Positions 9,127 through 19,492 of a DNA stretch of 54,365 nucleotides are shown piece by piece (the first letter of the stretch is position 1; the number at the start of each line of letters is the position of its first letter). Origin of the DNA: Candidatus Cloacimonadota bacterium. Its GTDB lineage: Bacteria; Cloacimonadota; Cloacimonadia; Cloacimonadales; Cloacimonadaceae. The translations under genes were made by a program, and so were the position numbers. Below the pieces are notes generated by a model. The model was not told the DNA's origin. It saw only the letters and a program-made list of their open reading frames with translations, and did no database searches. The DNA lies in NCBI GenBank assembly GCA_029565595.1, contig JAKQNV010000161.1, forward strand, positions 1-54,365, given 5' to 3'.

Positions 9127-9876
9127 ATGTTCAAGCATTGTCTCTTACTGGTAACATTGTCACTTTGCCTGGCCTCCCTATCCGCCCAAACGGATTTTGC
9201 CACCGGGACCGGCTCTGGCGAAAACGCAGAGGATTCATTGCAGAAAGTAGCCGCGGACTCAAGCAATGCCGATCCCCAGTTCGTGGCAGCGGACCAGGCT
9301 TTGTTTGTCATCCCCACAGCCTACACCATGCCCAAAGGAAAATCGGCCATCACCGATTTCGAGCTGCTGATTTTACAGTACACCTATGCCCCCGTAGAAC
9401 ATTTACACATCAGCGCCGGCATGGCCTTTCCTATCGTTTCCGAACTGATCCGATCCCTGACCATTGGGGCCAAGTTCAACTACTTTCATCAGGGCAATGT
9501 ACAAGCCGCCGTCTTCGGTTCTTATTCACCGCATCCAGACATCCGGGCAGCCAATATCGGCCATGTGCTGAGCATCGGCAAACCCGGCGGAAGCGTGCAT
9601 TTTGCGGTCACCAAACCTTTCGGCGAGATCGAGGACATCGGAAAAGGAGGCGTGGTGGCGGCCCTGGGCGGAATTGCGGATCTCGGCCCGCGTGTGGCCG
9701 GCATCGGCGAATTGTATCTTTATCTCAGCAAAGATGAACCCCTCAAGGCCTTTAACCTGGGCCTGCGTTTCAAGGGCAAAAACATCAGTTGGGATCTGGG
9801 CGGCATGCGTCCCATTGGCATTGATACAGGAGGTTTTATCGCCTTTCCCTTTGTCAAGGCCACGTTCATTTTCTAA
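9127..9876 (+). CDS. Secreted hypothetical protein
   Basis: Signal peptide MFKHCLLLVTLSLCLASLSAQT; beta-rich, Gly-rich body; no T9SS CTD. Confidence 0.65.
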   Translation: MFKHCLLLVTLSLCLASLSAQTDFATGTGSGENAEDSLQKVAADSSNADPQFVAADQALFVIPTAYTMPKGKSAITDFELLILQYTYAPVEHLHISAGMAFPIVSELIRSLTIGAKFNYFHQGNVQAAVFGSYSPHPDIRAANIGHVLSIGKPGGSVHFAVTKPFGEIEDIGKGGVVAALGGIADLGPRVAGIGELYLYLSKDEPLKAFNLGLRFKGKNISWDLGGMRPIGIDTGGFIAFPFVKATFIF

Positions 9877-10032
9877 GTATGGCACATCACTACCATACAG
9901 GCATTGGAACCCGGCATCCCGAGAGAAATACTCAAACAGCGCGCCTTGGCTCTATAAGTGATTTGATACTGCAGTGCGCGAGTATCTTCGAGAAGAAAGA
10001 CAAGCAAGAGAACTTATAAAAGGAAATAGCAA

Positions 10033-11706
10033 ATGCGGACTCAGTCTGTTTCGGCCAATCATATAGTAATCCTCTGTGTTATGCTGGCAGCTGGTTCTTT
10101 GCTGAACGCCCAGATCCCAGGCTGGCTGTGGGCTTCCAGCGCGGGCGGCCGGCTTGACGATTACAGTTGGGACCTGGCGACCGATGCCGGCGGAAATCGA
10201 TATGTCACCGGTTATTTCACCGGCATAGCAGATTTCGGAGCAGTATCCCTGGCCGGAAATGACGGCTACAACTTCTTCGCCGCCAAATACGACGCCGCTG
10301 GCAATATTTGTTGGGCCAGGCCAGGAATATCTTCCTACAGCGAGGGCAAAGGTATTGCGGCCGATTCCACAGGTTGCTGTTATGTGGCCGGGTCCTTCCT
10401 CTACTCGCTTGATTTGGGCGATTTCACTCTCACGTCCCAGGGCGGAGCGGATATCTTCGTCGGCAAACTGGATACCGACGGCAACTGGCTTTGGGCAGTG
10501 AACGCCGGAAGCGGCGGCTACGATTACAGCGGCAAGGGCATCGCGCTGGACGGCGCGGGAAACGTCTGTGTCACCGGGCTATTTGAAGGAACGGCCACTT
10601 TTGGCGCGAACATTCTCGTCAGTTCGGGCGAAGCGGATATCTTCACCGCCAAACTGGATCCCGACGGCAACTGGCTCTGGGCCAGGCGCGCGGGCGGTCC
10701 CACCTATTGGGACATGGGACAGGACCTCGCTACCGACGATAGTGGCAATATCTACCTCACCGGTCACTTCATCGGCTCAGCTGATTTTGGCCCCACAACC
10801 CTCACGGCCACGGGACTCAGAGACATCTTCGTGGCCAAACTCGATCCCGACGGCAACTGGCTCTGGGCGACCAAGGCCGGCGGCATCGATGACGATTGGG
10901 CCGGCGGAATCGCCGTGGCTGCCGACGGTTCACAGTACATAACCGGAAGTTTTCGCCGCACGGCCCAGTTTGGTGCGGAGTCGCTGTTTAGCGGAAACAA
11001 CAACTATGACGATATCTACGCCGCCAAATTGGACAGCGCCGGAAACTGGCTGTGGGCCAGGCGGGCGGGAGGTTCAAGCTATCACGATTACGGCCACGGC
11101 ATAGCTGTCAGCGCCAACGGCGGCTGCCAGGTAACTGGATTGTTCAGCAATACAGCGGATTTCGGGGATTTTTTCCTCTACAGCCGGGGCAGCGGAGATA
11201 TTTTCGCTTCTGAATTGGACAGCGTCGGCAACTGGCTCTGGGCAAAACGCGCCGGCGGGGAAGGCTGGGATTCCGGTTTTGCCATAGCCGCAGTTCCCTC
11301 GGGAGAAATATGCGTGACAGGGATCATTGCCGAGGAGGCCGCCTTCAAACCATTTGTGCTGACCAGCCTCGGCGATCAGGACATTTTCATCGCGGAAATG
11401 GCGCCTGGAGTGGACAACGACGACGAACTTGCCCCGGAAGCGGTATCTTACTCGTGTCTATTCCCGGCCCGGCCCAATCCCTGCTTCCGGTCTGAAACGC
11501 TGCGGATCAAAGCGCAGATCTCAGCTGGCGAAGAGGGCGATTTGGGACTATTCAACCTCCGCGGACAGCGTCTCGCCCAGCACAATTTGGGACCGGGCCT
11601 GCACGACATAGATTTTGATACCGGTGATCTGGCCTCCGGGATCTATCTTTTCCGGCTCTCCACCAGGAGTTCCAATGAGATAAGGAAAGTTTTTATAATC
11701 AAGTAG
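10033..11706 (+). CDS. SBBP-type beta-propeller protein with T9SS-like C-terminal domain
   Basis: Recurrent 'D(P/T)DGNWLWAxxAGG' units; C-term SCLFPARPNPCFRSETLRI...LGLFNLRGQRLAQ...LASGIYLFRLSTRSSNEIRKVFIIK. Confidence 0.85.
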   Translation: MRTQSVSANHIVILCVMLAAGSLLNAQIPGWLWASSAGGRLDDYSWDLATDAGGNRYVTGYFTGIADFGAVSLAGNDGYNFFAAKYDAAGNICWARPGISSYSEGKGIAADSTGCCYVAGSFLYSLDLGDFTLTSQGGADIFVGKLDTDGNWLWAVNAGSGGYDYSGKGIALDGAGNVCVTGLFEGTATFGANILVSSGEADIFTAKLDPDGNWLWARRAGGPTYWDMGQDLATDDSGNIYLTGHFIGSADFGPTTLTATGLRDIFVAKLDPDGNWLWATKAGGIDDDWAGGIAVAADGSQYITGSFRRTAQFGAESLFSGNNNYDDIYAAKLDSAGNWLWARRAGGSSYHDYGHGIAVSANGGCQVTGLFSNTADFGDFFLYSRGSGDIFASELDSVGNWLWAKRAGGEGWDSGFAIAAVPSGEICVTGIIAEEAAFKPFVLTSLGDQDIFIAEMAPGVDNDDELAPEAVSYSCLFPARPNPCFRSETLRIKAQISAGEEGDLGLFNLRGQRLAQHNLGPGLHDIDFDTGDLASGIYLFRLSTRSSNEIRKVFIIK

Positions 11707-11762
11707 TTGCATCGTTACATTGGAGTCTGATTCGGGTGCGAAGGGTGGCTTGCCCGCTCGGT

Positions 11763-11781
11763 TACTTTGCGCGGCAAAGTA
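11763..11781. repeat. Short intergenic hairpin TACTTTGC-GCG-GCAAAGTA
   Basis: Perfect 8-bp stem with 3-nt loop in the 11707-11961 intergenic region. Confidence 0.7.
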
Positions 11782-11920
11782 CCTTAACTGGATCGAATGG
11801 ATTTAAGGAATAAAAACTCTCTCTCATCGAGTCGTTGATTTTGTTGCCTTGAATAGGGTCAGCTCTGAGGGCGATTATTAGCCAATCACCTGAGTTTTTT
11901 CGGGACCCCATACAAATATC

Positions 11921-11949
11921 TTGACATATTTCGGTATCCACTTAATTAG
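11921..11949 (+). promoter_or_regulatory. Sigma70-type promoter candidate upstream of the ArsR/SdpR-like gene
   Basis: TTGACA at 11921-11926 with AATTAG/TAATTA about 16-17 nt downstream. Confidence 0.45.
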
Positions 11950-11965
11950 GCATTTAATTAAATGC
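11950..11965. promoter_or_regulatory. Perfect 16-bp palindrome, candidate operator of the autoregulated ArsR-family gene
   Basis: GCATTTAATTAAATGC, self-complementary, between the candidate -10 and the preferred start codon at 11983. Confidence 0.55.
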
Positions 11966-11982
11966 AAAACAATGGAGACGTG

Positions 11983-12273
11983 ATGTCAGATTCCTTTTAC
12001 AAGGCCATCGCGGACAAGCATCGCCGCAGGATACTTTCGCTGCTGCGCAAAAACGGCACCATGGCGGCCGGCGAGATCGCGAAGAATTTCGAGATCAGCC
12101 TGCCCGCCCTGAGCGAGCACCTGAAGGTCCTGCGCAACGCGGATCTGGTCTCGGCCCGCAAGCACAAGCAGTTTGTGCTCTATACTTTGAATACGACGGT
12201 GTTTGAGGATGTGGCTAGCTGGATAAAAGAACTGACCGACAAAAAAGAGGTGGAACATGATGAGACTGAGTAA
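11983..12273 (+). CDS. ArsR-family HTH regulator (SdpR-like)
   Basis: MSDSFYKAIADKHRRRILSLLRKNGTMAAGEIAKNFEISLPALSEHLKVLRNADLVSARKHKQFVLYTLN; GGAG upstream of ATG 11983. Confidence 0.88.
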   Translation: MSDSFYKAIADKHRRRILSLLRKNGTMAAGEIAKNFEISLPALSEHLKVLRNADLVSARKHKQFVLYTLNTTVFEDVASWIKELTDKKEVEHDETE

Positions 12274-12919
12274 GTTCAAATGGGTATTGCTGGTCCTGGC
12301 GCTGCATCTGGCCGCGGTGGTTTATTTCATGGTGGCGCTGCCTGCCGGCGCCCGGGTGCCGATGCATTGGAACATCGAGAACCAGATCGATGGCTGGGCG
12401 GGCAAAACAACCGGCCTACTGGTCGGGATCGGAACGAATGTCCTGCTTTTTTTGCTGATCTATCTGATGCCCTGGTATTCCCCTTGGTACCGCAAATACC
12501 AGGAGCGGAACGAGGCTGTCCTGCCTGCCCTGCTCACCGTTTTGGTCGCCTTTTTCGCACTCATCAGCGTTTATTCGCTGGTCATCGCCAAATGGGGAGA
12601 GATCCCGGGCGTGAACATGATTCTGGTGCTGATCGGCTTCCTTTTCATCTTTATGGGCAACCTGCTGCCCAAGGTACCGAAGAACTTTTTCGTCGGTATC
12701 CGCACTCCCTGGACGCTGACCAGCGATAAAATCTGGCAAAAGACCCATCGTCTGGGCGGCATCTGCTTCGTGATCAGCGGACTGATCATGATCGCCAAGG
12801 GTTTCCTGCTCAAGGGAAACCAGCCTTTCCAGGTCGTGACCGCTGTGTTGGCTTTCGCTATACTGCTCTACCCGATTTTGTATTCCTTCATCCTCTACCG
12901 GAAGTTTGGCAGAGACTGA
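12257..12919 (+). CDS. SdpI/DUF1648-type membrane protein
   Basis: VPMHWNIENQIDGWAGKTTGLL (DUF1648 motif) and GNLLPKVPKNFFVGIRTPWTLTSDKIWQKTHRLGG (SdpI motif). Confidence 0.9.
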   Translation: MMRLSKFKWVLLVLALHLAAVVYFMVALPAGARVPMHWNIENQIDGWAGKTTGLLVGIGTNVLLFLLIYLMPWYSPWYRKYQERNEAVLPALLTVLVAFFALISVYSLVIAKWGEIPGVNMILVLIGFLFIFMGNLLPKVPKNFFVGIRTPWTLTSDKIWQKTHRLGGICFVISGLIMIAKGFLLKGNQPFQVVTAVLAFAILLYPILYSFILYRKFGRD

Positions 12920-13074
12920 GATCTGGTATATCTCGTTGGCATATATGCGGATATGGCTCTTCCCGAAGTAGGGCTGCTAACACTCGACCGCAACCACGGC
13001 CTCAAACTGCTATGATGAAATAAGCGTTGGCAAGGGAGTTGGAGTCTATTTCAGATAGAGCCCGCGCAAATCGG

Positions 13075-13983
13075 TCAGTCTTTTCCGCGCGGATGCCCTT
13101 TTTTATAGGCCTTTTTTACGTCTTCCAAGGTGACGTGGGTGTAGATTTCGGTGGTTTGAAGATTGGCATGGCCCAGCATTTCCTGCACAGCGCGCAAATC
13201 TGCACCCCTGGCCAACAAATGGGTGGCGAAGCTGTGGCGCAGCGTGTGGGGTGAAAACCCTTTCTGCAGCGCGATCCGGCGGAAATACTTGTCCAGGATG
13301 TTGGTCAGCTGGCGCTGGTCGAAATCCTTGCCGGACTTGGTCAGGAATAGTCGCTCCGAACTTTCTTCAGTGCGCAGTTTGGCCCGCGCCGGCAAATAAT
13401 CCCGGATGGCTGAAACGGCCTGGCTGCCCACCGGTACGACGCGTTCCTTGGAACCTTTGCCGACCACGCGCATCAGACCCCTGTTCAAGTCGATGTCGTT
13501 GAGGCGCAGCTCGGCTAGTTCGGAAATGCGCAAGCCGGAGGAATAAAGCAGCTCGAGGATGGCGCAGTCCCGCACTCCGGTTAGGCTTTCCCGGCCGGGC
13601 GCAGCGAGCAGGGCGCGAATTTCCTCCTCTGTGAAGTAATGCGGCAGTTTTTTCTCGAACTTGGGGCGTTTGACGCGGTCCATGGGGTTTTTGGCGATGC
13701 GGCCGGTCAGTTTCAAATAGCGGAAAAAACTGTTCAGCGCGGCGGTCTTGCGCGCCAGGCTGCGGTTGCCGACCTTGCCGTCGTGCAGCCAGCGCAGCCA
13801 GTCGCGGATCATTTGCACATCGATCCCGTCGCTGCGTACTTCTCCGCCCTCGAAAAACCTCTGCAAGTAGGACTCGAATTGCCTCAGGTCGCGCTCGTAG
13901 GCAATTAACGTGCAGGGGGATTTGGCTTCCGCCCGTATATATTGCAGGTAGTTTTCGAGGTCGTTTCGCATAACGTATTCCAT
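13075..13983 (-). CDS. Tyrosine recombinase, XerC/XerD type
   Basis: LYSSGLRISELAELRLNDIDL, HTLRHSFATHLLARGADLRAVQEMLGHANLQTTEIYTHV. Confidence 0.93.
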   Translation of the reverse strand: MEYVMRNDLENYLQYIRAEAKSPCTLIAYERDLRQFESYLQRFFEGGEVRSDGIDVQMIRDWLRWLHDGKVGNRSLARKTAALNSFFRYLKLTGRIAKNPMDRVKRPKFEKKLPHYFTEEEIRALLAAPGRESLTGVRDCAILELLYSSGLRISELAELRLNDIDLNRGLMRVVGKGSKERVVPVGSQAVSAIRDYLPARAKLRTEESSERLFLTKSGKDFDQRQLTNILDKYFRRIALQKGFSPHTLRHSFATHLLARGADLRAVQEMLGHANLQTTEIYTHVTLEDVKKAYKKGHPRGKD

Positions 13984-14051
13984 GGCGGCTTATTTTTTGC
14001 TTGCCTGAATGCTTGTCGAGGAAAAAATTGCTCTAGACCCAAGGAGGTTCG

Positions 14052-14807
14052 ATGAATCAGTATATATCCGGCACCGCCAAACTGGGCCAGAACGTGAGCG
14101 TGGGGATCAACGCCGTGATCCTGGATGACGTGCGCATCGGGGATAACTGCCTGATCGGCAACAACGTGGTGATCCATCCGGGCAGCGTTATCGGCGACAA
14201 CGTGCGCATCGACGACAACACCATCATCGGCAAGAAACCGCTATCCTCGCCGCGCAGCATTTTTAAGGTGCCCACGGACCTCAAGCCTGCTTCGGTCGGC
14301 TCCTTTTGCCAGATCGGCGCCAACGTGGTCATCTACGCGCAGTGCGAGATCGGCCAGCGTAACCTGATCGCGGATCTGGCCACGCTGCGCGAAAACGTGA
14401 GTGTCGGCGAACTGAACATCATCGGCCGCAACGTCTCCATTGAAAACTACGTGACCATCGGCTCGCGTAACAAATTTGAGACCAATTGCTATATCACGGC
14501 CTATTCCACCATCGGCGACTACTGTTTTGTGGCTCCCTGCGTGGCCACCAGCAACGACAACTACATGGCCCGCGATCCCGAGCGCTTCCAGCATTTCAAG
14601 GGCGTCACGATGGAGCGCGGAGCCCGCATCGGCGTCAACGCCACCGTTTTGCCTGGCCGGACCATCGGCGAGGATGGCTGTGTGGCCGGCGGGGCGGTCG
14701 TTTCACGCGACGTCCCGGCGCAAAAGGTGGTCCTGGGCAGCCCGGCCAAGCCGCTGCGCGACGTTCCCGAAGGGCAATTATTGAAGAACAATCTGGATAA
14801 ATCATGA
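14052..14807 (+). CDS. Left-handed beta-helix acyl/acetyltransferase (hexapeptide repeat), glycan biosynthesis
   Basis: Hexapeptide repeats throughout; PGRTIGEDGCVAGGAVVSRDVPAQKVVLGSPAKPLRDVP. Confidence 0.85.
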   Translation: MNQYISGTAKLGQNVSVGINAVILDDVRIGDNCLIGNNVVIHPGSVIGDNVRIDDNTIIGKKPLSSPRSIFKVPTDLKPASVGSFCQIGANVVIYAQCEIGQRNLIADLATLRENVSVGELNIIGRNVSIENYVTIGSRNKFETNCYITAYSTIGDYCFVAPCVATSNDNYMARDPERFQHFKGVTMERGARIGVNATVLPGRTIGEDGCVAGGAVVSRDVPAQKVVLGSPAKPLRDVPEGQLLKNNLDKS

Positions 14808-15520
14808 AAGCCCTGCTCATAATTCCCACCTACAATGAGATCGAAAACATCGGCCGCATCATCCCCGCTGCGCTCTCCCAGTCGCCGGATTTGCAGATAC
14901 TTGTGATGGACGACAACTCCCCCGATGGAACCGGAGCGGCGGTCAAAAAGATGATGGAGAGCGAGCCGCGTATCCAGCTGATCGAGCGTCCGGGCAAAAT
15001 GGGCCTCGGCTCGGCCTACGTGACCGGCTTCAAATACGCGCTGGAAAACGGTTTCGACTACGTCCTGGAAATGGACGCCGATTTTTCCCACAACCCCGCC
15101 GACCTGCCGCGCTTGCTGGAATCCGCGCACAACAAAGATCTCGTCATCGGTTCGCGTTACTGCCAGGGCGTCAACATCGTCAACTGGCCGATCAAACGCC
15201 TGCTGATAAGCTATTTTGCCTCAAAATACGTGCGTATGATCACCGGCATGCCGGTCAAGGATCCAACTGGCGGCTTCAAATGCTTCAACAGAAAGGTTTT
15301 GGAGGCCATCGACCTGGACCGGATCCTTTCCGACGGCTACGCCTTCCAGATCGAAATGAATTTCCGCGCCTGGGTCAAAGGCTTCCGCGTCCACGAGATC
15401 CCTATCGTGTTTACCGAACGCCTCAACGGCGTGTCTAAAATGAGCCGCCACATAGTCTGGGAAGCGGCCTGGATGGTCTGGAGGCTGCAGGCGATGAAAA
15501 TTTTAGGGATGCTGAAATAA
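14804..15520 (+). CDS. Family 2 glycosyltransferase, polyprenol-phosphate mannosyltransferase type
   Basis: [65 protein letters not shown] overlap with upstream gene. Confidence 0.9.
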   Translation: MKALLIIPTYNEIENIGRIIPAALSQSPDLQILVMDDNSPDGTGAAVKKMMESEPRIQLIERPGKMGLGSAYVTGFKYALENGFDYVLEMDADFSHNPADLPRLLESAHNKDLVIGSRYCQGVNIVNWPIKRLLISYFASKYVRMITGMPVKDPTGGFKCFNRKVLEAIDLDRILSDGYAFQIEMNFRAWVKGFRVHEIPIVFTERLNGVSKMSRHIVWEAAWMVWRLQAMKILGMLK

Positions 15521-16536
15521 TGCTCGAACGCATCAACACGCCGCTGGAACACACCGAGGACGCGGAATTCGACCGCGCGCTGCGGCCGCGCACCCTGGAC
15601 GAATTCATCGGCCAGCAGCACATCAAACAGCTTTTGGACATTTCCATCCGCGCCGCCAAACTGCGCAAGGAGCCGCTCGACCATGTGCTCTTCTTTGGCC
15701 CGCCCGGCCTCGGCAAAACAACCCTGGCTTCCATCATCGCGCGCGAACTGGATGTGGACATCACCGTCAGCAGCGGCCCCGTGATGGAAAAACCCGCCGA
15801 TCTGGCCGGCATCCTGACCAACCTGCAGCGCCACGAAGTGCTTTTCATCGACGAGATCCATCGCCTCAGCCACATCATCGAGGAATACATTTATCCGGCC
15901 ATGGAAGATTTCCAGATGGAGATCATCCTGGACAGCGGACCCAGCGCGCGCACTTTGAAGATCGGGATCGAGCCCTTCACATTGATCGGCGCCACCACCC
16001 GCGCCGGCTTGCTGACCCCGCCCTTGCGCGACCGTTTTGGCATCGTTTTGCGTCTGGATTATTACGATTTTGATTCCATCCGCCAGATCATCCGCCGCTC
16101 CGCGGGCATCCTGGATATCCCGGCCGACGAGGAGGGTATCTCCGAATTGGCGCGTCGCAGCCGGGGAACGCCGCGCATCGCCAACCGCCTCTTGCGTAGG
16201 GTGCGCGACTTCGCCCAGATCATGGGCGACGGCGTGATCACGCTGGATATCGCGCTCCAGGCTTTGGAAATGCTGCAGGTAGACCATGCCGGCCTGGACG
16301 AAATGGACAAACGCCTGCTGACCACTATAATCGAAAACTACCGCGGTGGCCCGGTTGGCCTCAAAACCCTGGCCACGGCGATCGGCGAGGATGCAGGCAC
16401 CATCGAGGAAATCTACGAGCCGTACCTGGTGCAGCAGGGATTTTTGGAACGCACCCCCTCCGGCCGCAAAGTGACCCTCAAAGCCTATCGCCACCTGGGT
16501 TTGCCCTTCAACGACCCCCAGCAGGAAATTTTCTGA
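15520..16536 (+). CDS. ruvB: Holliday junction branch migration helicase RuvB
   Basis: [72 protein letters not shown]. Confidence 0.97.
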   Translation: MLERINTPLEHTEDAEFDRALRPRTLDEFIGQQHIKQLLDISIRAAKLRKEPLDHVLFFGPPGLGKTTLASIIARELDVDITVSSGPVMEKPADLAGILTNLQRHEVLFIDEIHRLSHIIEEYIYPAMEDFQMEIILDSGPSARTLKIGIEPFTLIGATTRAGLLTPPLRDRFGIVLRLDYYDFDSIRQIIRRSAGILDIPADEEGISELARRSRGTPRIANRLLRRVRDFAQIMGDGVITLDIALQALEMLQVDHAGLDEMDKRLLTTIIENYRGGPVGLKTLATAIGEDAGTIEEIYEPYLVQQGFLERTPSGRKVTLKAYRHLGLPFNDPQQEIF

Positions 16537-16542
16537 GATCTA

Positions 16543-16577
16543 TCTCTGTTCTCTGCTCTCTGATCGCTGCTCTGAAC
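16543..16577. repeat. Degenerate heptamer tandem repeat (TCTCTGN) in the ruvB-flippase gap
   Basis: TCTCTGT TCTCTGC TCTCTGA TCGCTGC TCTGAAC, five consecutive 7-mers. Confidence 0.7.
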
Positions 16578-16580
16578 TGA

Positions 16581-17849
16581 ATGGGATATAAAACCAACAT
16601 CGCCAGCAACCTGGCCAATCAAGTCATCCGGCTCGTCATTGGCGCCCTGACCGGCATCATTGTGGCCAGGGTGCTCGGACCCCGTGGCCAGGGCTACGCG
16701 GCCTACATCATCCTGGTTTTCACGCTCATCGGCGATTACGGGCATTTTGGGCTCAACAACGCTGTCATCTATTTCCAGAAACGCAGCTCCTACCCTCCTG
16801 GCCGGGTTTTCAGCGTCAACCTGACCGCGCTGGGACTGGGTTTTTTAGTGATCGCTGCCGTAGCGATCGGACTCCGATTTGCGAAACTGGCGCTGGCCAG
16901 CTATTCCTGGCCCTACATCGCCGGCGGATTGCTCTTCGTGGCCTCGGATCTTGTCCTGACCAACCACCAGGCGTGGTTTGTGGGTGACGAACGCATCACC
17001 GCAAGCAACCGTTTGCAAATCCAGGCCTTTTTGGTGAAAAGCGCCGCGATCCTGGCGCTGTGGCTGGCCAAAGCCCTCACTCCCGCCACCTTTTTCGCCG
17101 CAGTCGTTTTCGGAGTGGCGGTCAGCGCCCTGCTCTTGCACTCACGCGTTGGGCGGAAATACAGGCCGCTACTGGATTTTGGGCTTCTCAAAAGGGAATA
17201 TTCCTACGGCCTGATCATCTGGCTCAGCGCGGCTTTTTGTTTTTTACTCTACCGCGTGGACCAGTTCATGATCCGCCGGATCCTGGGCGTGAGCGAGCTG
17301 GGGGTCTATTCCGTCTCCGTGAGTTTGGCCGAACTGATGTTTTTGATCCCGCTGAGCATCAATTCGGCTTTGCTGGGCCGCCTCTACAATACTCCGGAGC
17401 GGACCGCCTCGCGTAAGGTGCTGGCCCAAACTTTCAAACTCAGCCTCTACATCTGCGTTGCGCTGGCATTGGCCGGAATTCCGCTTTGTTTGCTGATCCC
17501 GCTGCTTTACGGCGCGTCCTATTCCGGGGCAGTGGCCTGCACGGTGGTCTTGCTGGCGGGAACGGCCTTCGCTTCATTGGCCATCGTTTCCGCGCAATAC
17601 TATTTTACGATCAACCGGCCGGTGCTGCATCTGATCGGCAGTTTGGCGGCGTTGCTGCTCAATGTCGCGCTCAATCTGCTGCTTATCCCTGCTTTGGGAA
17701 TTCTCGGCGCGGCGCTGGCTTCAGCCGCGTCCTACCTCGTTTTCGGGCTTTATTACCTCGGCTTGCTGCTCTGGCGGGAAAAATTCAGTGCGAGCGAGCT
17801 GCTGGCGCTCAGGCCCGCCGACATTCGCGAATTATGGAGAAAAAAATGA
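16581..17849 (+). CDS. Polysaccharide biosynthesis flippase (Wzx/MATE-like)
   Basis: Polytopic membrane protein: NLANQVIRLVIGALTGIIVARVLGPRGQGYAAYIILVF... Confidence 0.88.
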   Translation: MGYKTNIASNLANQVIRLVIGALTGIIVARVLGPRGQGYAAYIILVFTLIGDYGHFGLNNAVIYFQKRSSYPPGRVFSVNLTALGLGFLVIAAVAIGLRFAKLALASYSWPYIAGGLLFVASDLVLTNHQAWFVGDERITASNRLQIQAFLVKSAAILALWLAKALTPATFFAAVVFGVAVSALLLHSRVGRKYRPLLDFGLLKREYSYGLIIWLSAAFCFLLYRVDQFMIRRILGVSELGVYSVSVSLAELMFLIPLSINSALLGRLYNTPERTASRKVLAQTFKLSLYICVALALAGIPLCLLIPLLYGASYSGAVACTVVLLAGTAFASLAIVSAQYYFTINRPVLHLIGSLAALLLNVALNLLLIPALGILGAALASAASYLVFGLYYLGLLLWREKFSASELLALRPADIRELWRKK

Positions 17850-19393
17850 CCGACGTCCTGCGCGGCTACGTATGGCAAGACTCAAAACTGCTCGATCCCA
17901 TCCCCGCCGGCTTGTTTCCGGAAAATTGCACTCCCGGGGGTTTCGCGGAGATCCTGACCGGCCTTGACGGCTGTTTCTGCGTCATTATCGAACGCGGCAA
18001 CTTTATCTTGGCAGCGGTGGACCGCATCCGCTCCTATCCTCTGTTTTACGCGGTTCAGAACAACGAACTTCTCATCAGCGACGATGCCTTCGAACTCCGG
18101 TCCCGCCTGCAGGATCCCGCTTTCGACGAAGCCAGCCTGCCGGAGTTTCTCAGCACCGGAATCGTCAGCGGCAATAGCACTCTGTACCGCGACATCAAGC
18201 AACTCGAAGCGGGCCAGTACCTGGTTTGGGACAAGATCGCGGCCACGCTGCAGATCGGCGATCATTACGTTTACCGCCATGTTTTTGGGGAGGAAAATTG
18301 CGATCCGGCGGAGCTTGACAAAGTGCACGAACGCGTCATCGGCCGTCTGATCGCCAGCGCCCAAGGCCGCACTTTGGTGATCCCGCTCAGCGGCGGCCAC
18401 GATTCGCGCCTGATCGCGGTTATGCTCAAGCGTTTGGGCTATCCGAAAGTGATCTGTTTCACCTACGGCAGTTCCCATCTCCCGGAGTGCCAGACCTCCC
18501 GCAAAGTCGCGAAATTCCTCAATTTTCCCTGGTTGATCGTCGAACAGAACCGCCGCATGTGGTTCGAGGCCTTCCATTCCGAGGCCATGCGCCGGCATTT
18601 TCGCTACTCAACCCACCTTTCCGTGAGCCCGCACATCCAGGATTGGCTTGCCGTGCGGACCTTGAAAGAGCGCGCTCTCATTCCGGAGGATTCGCTTATC
18701 GTACCGGGCCATTCCGGCGATTTTCCCGAAGGCGCCAACCTGCCTCAGATTTTTGAGGACATGGAGGAAATCTCGGAACGGCAGTTGTTGAACACGATCT
18801 TCGAGCGCCAGTTCAACCTATGGTATTGCCCCAACGACAAGCGCCGCGAACTTTTCGCCGGGCGTGTGCGCGACTATCTGGGCATTCCCGAAAACCAATC
18901 CGCCGAAAGCGCTGCCTCGCTTTTCGACTTTTGGGACTGGCGCAACCGCGAGGCAAAATTCATCGTCAATTCCGTCCGCGTTTATGAATTTTTCGGCTAC
19001 GGCTGGCGCCTGCCGCTTTGGGATCTGGAATTTTTGGAGTTCTGGCGCCGCGTGCCGCTCTCCGGCCGGATGCACCAAAACCTGTATCAAAGCTACACGC
19101 GCAAATACCAGTATTTCCTGCCGGAATCCTCTAACAACCTGACTTTGGAGCAACGCATCAGAAAAAAGTACTTGTCCATGCAGTTCGGACACCTCACCGA
19201 TCCGGCTTACGGCCGTTTTTTGGATTACCGCAACCGCAGCGCCTACCTGAACGCCCGCGTGGCCTCGTTTTGCCTGCCCAACCTGCCCTACCCCGATTTC
19301 GTCAATCAGGAGCTGCCCGTCCTCAACGCCGACATCAACGGCTTGCAGGCCCTTATCTACATCCGCGAGCTGCTGTCGGGGCGCTTGGACTGA
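17846..19393 (+). CDS. Asparagine synthase-like protein (synthetase domain present, catalytic N-terminal Cys absent)
   Basis: ATG 17846 in ATGA overlap with the flippase; PPi-loop LVIPLSGGHDSRLIAVMLK; N-terminus MTDVLRGYVW has no Cys2. Confidence 0.8.
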   Translation: MTDVLRGYVWQDSKLLDPIPAGLFPENCTPGGFAEILTGLDGCFCVIIERGNFILAAVDRIRSYPLFYAVQNNELLISDDAFELRSRLQDPAFDEASLPEFLSTGIVSGNSTLYRDIKQLEAGQYLVWDKIAATLQIGDHYVYRHVFGEENCDPAELDKVHERVIGRLIASAQGRTLVIPLSGGHDSRLIAVMLKRLGYPKVICFTYGSSHLPECQTSRKVAKFLNFPWLIVEQNRRMWFEAFHSEAMRRHFRYSTHLSVSPHIQDWLAVRTLKERALIPEDSLIVPGHSGDFPEGANLPQIFEDMEEISERQLLNTIFERQFNLWYCPNDKRRELFAGRVRDYLGIPENQSAESAASLFDFWDWRNREAKFIVNSVRVYEFFGYGWRLPLWDLEFLEFWRRVPLSGRMHQNLYQSYTRKYQYFLPESSNNLTLEQRIRKKYLSMQFGHLTDPAYGRFLDYRNRSAYLNARVASFCLPNLPYPDFVNQELPVLNADINGLQALIYIRELLSGRLD

Positions 19394-19492
19394 CGAACCT
19401 TTTTTCGCTGGATAACCACGGAAAAACCGCCAATCTCACTTTTTGACGCCGGAACGTCCTTCCCGTAAGCTTTTCCCCTCTTCCCCCTTGCG

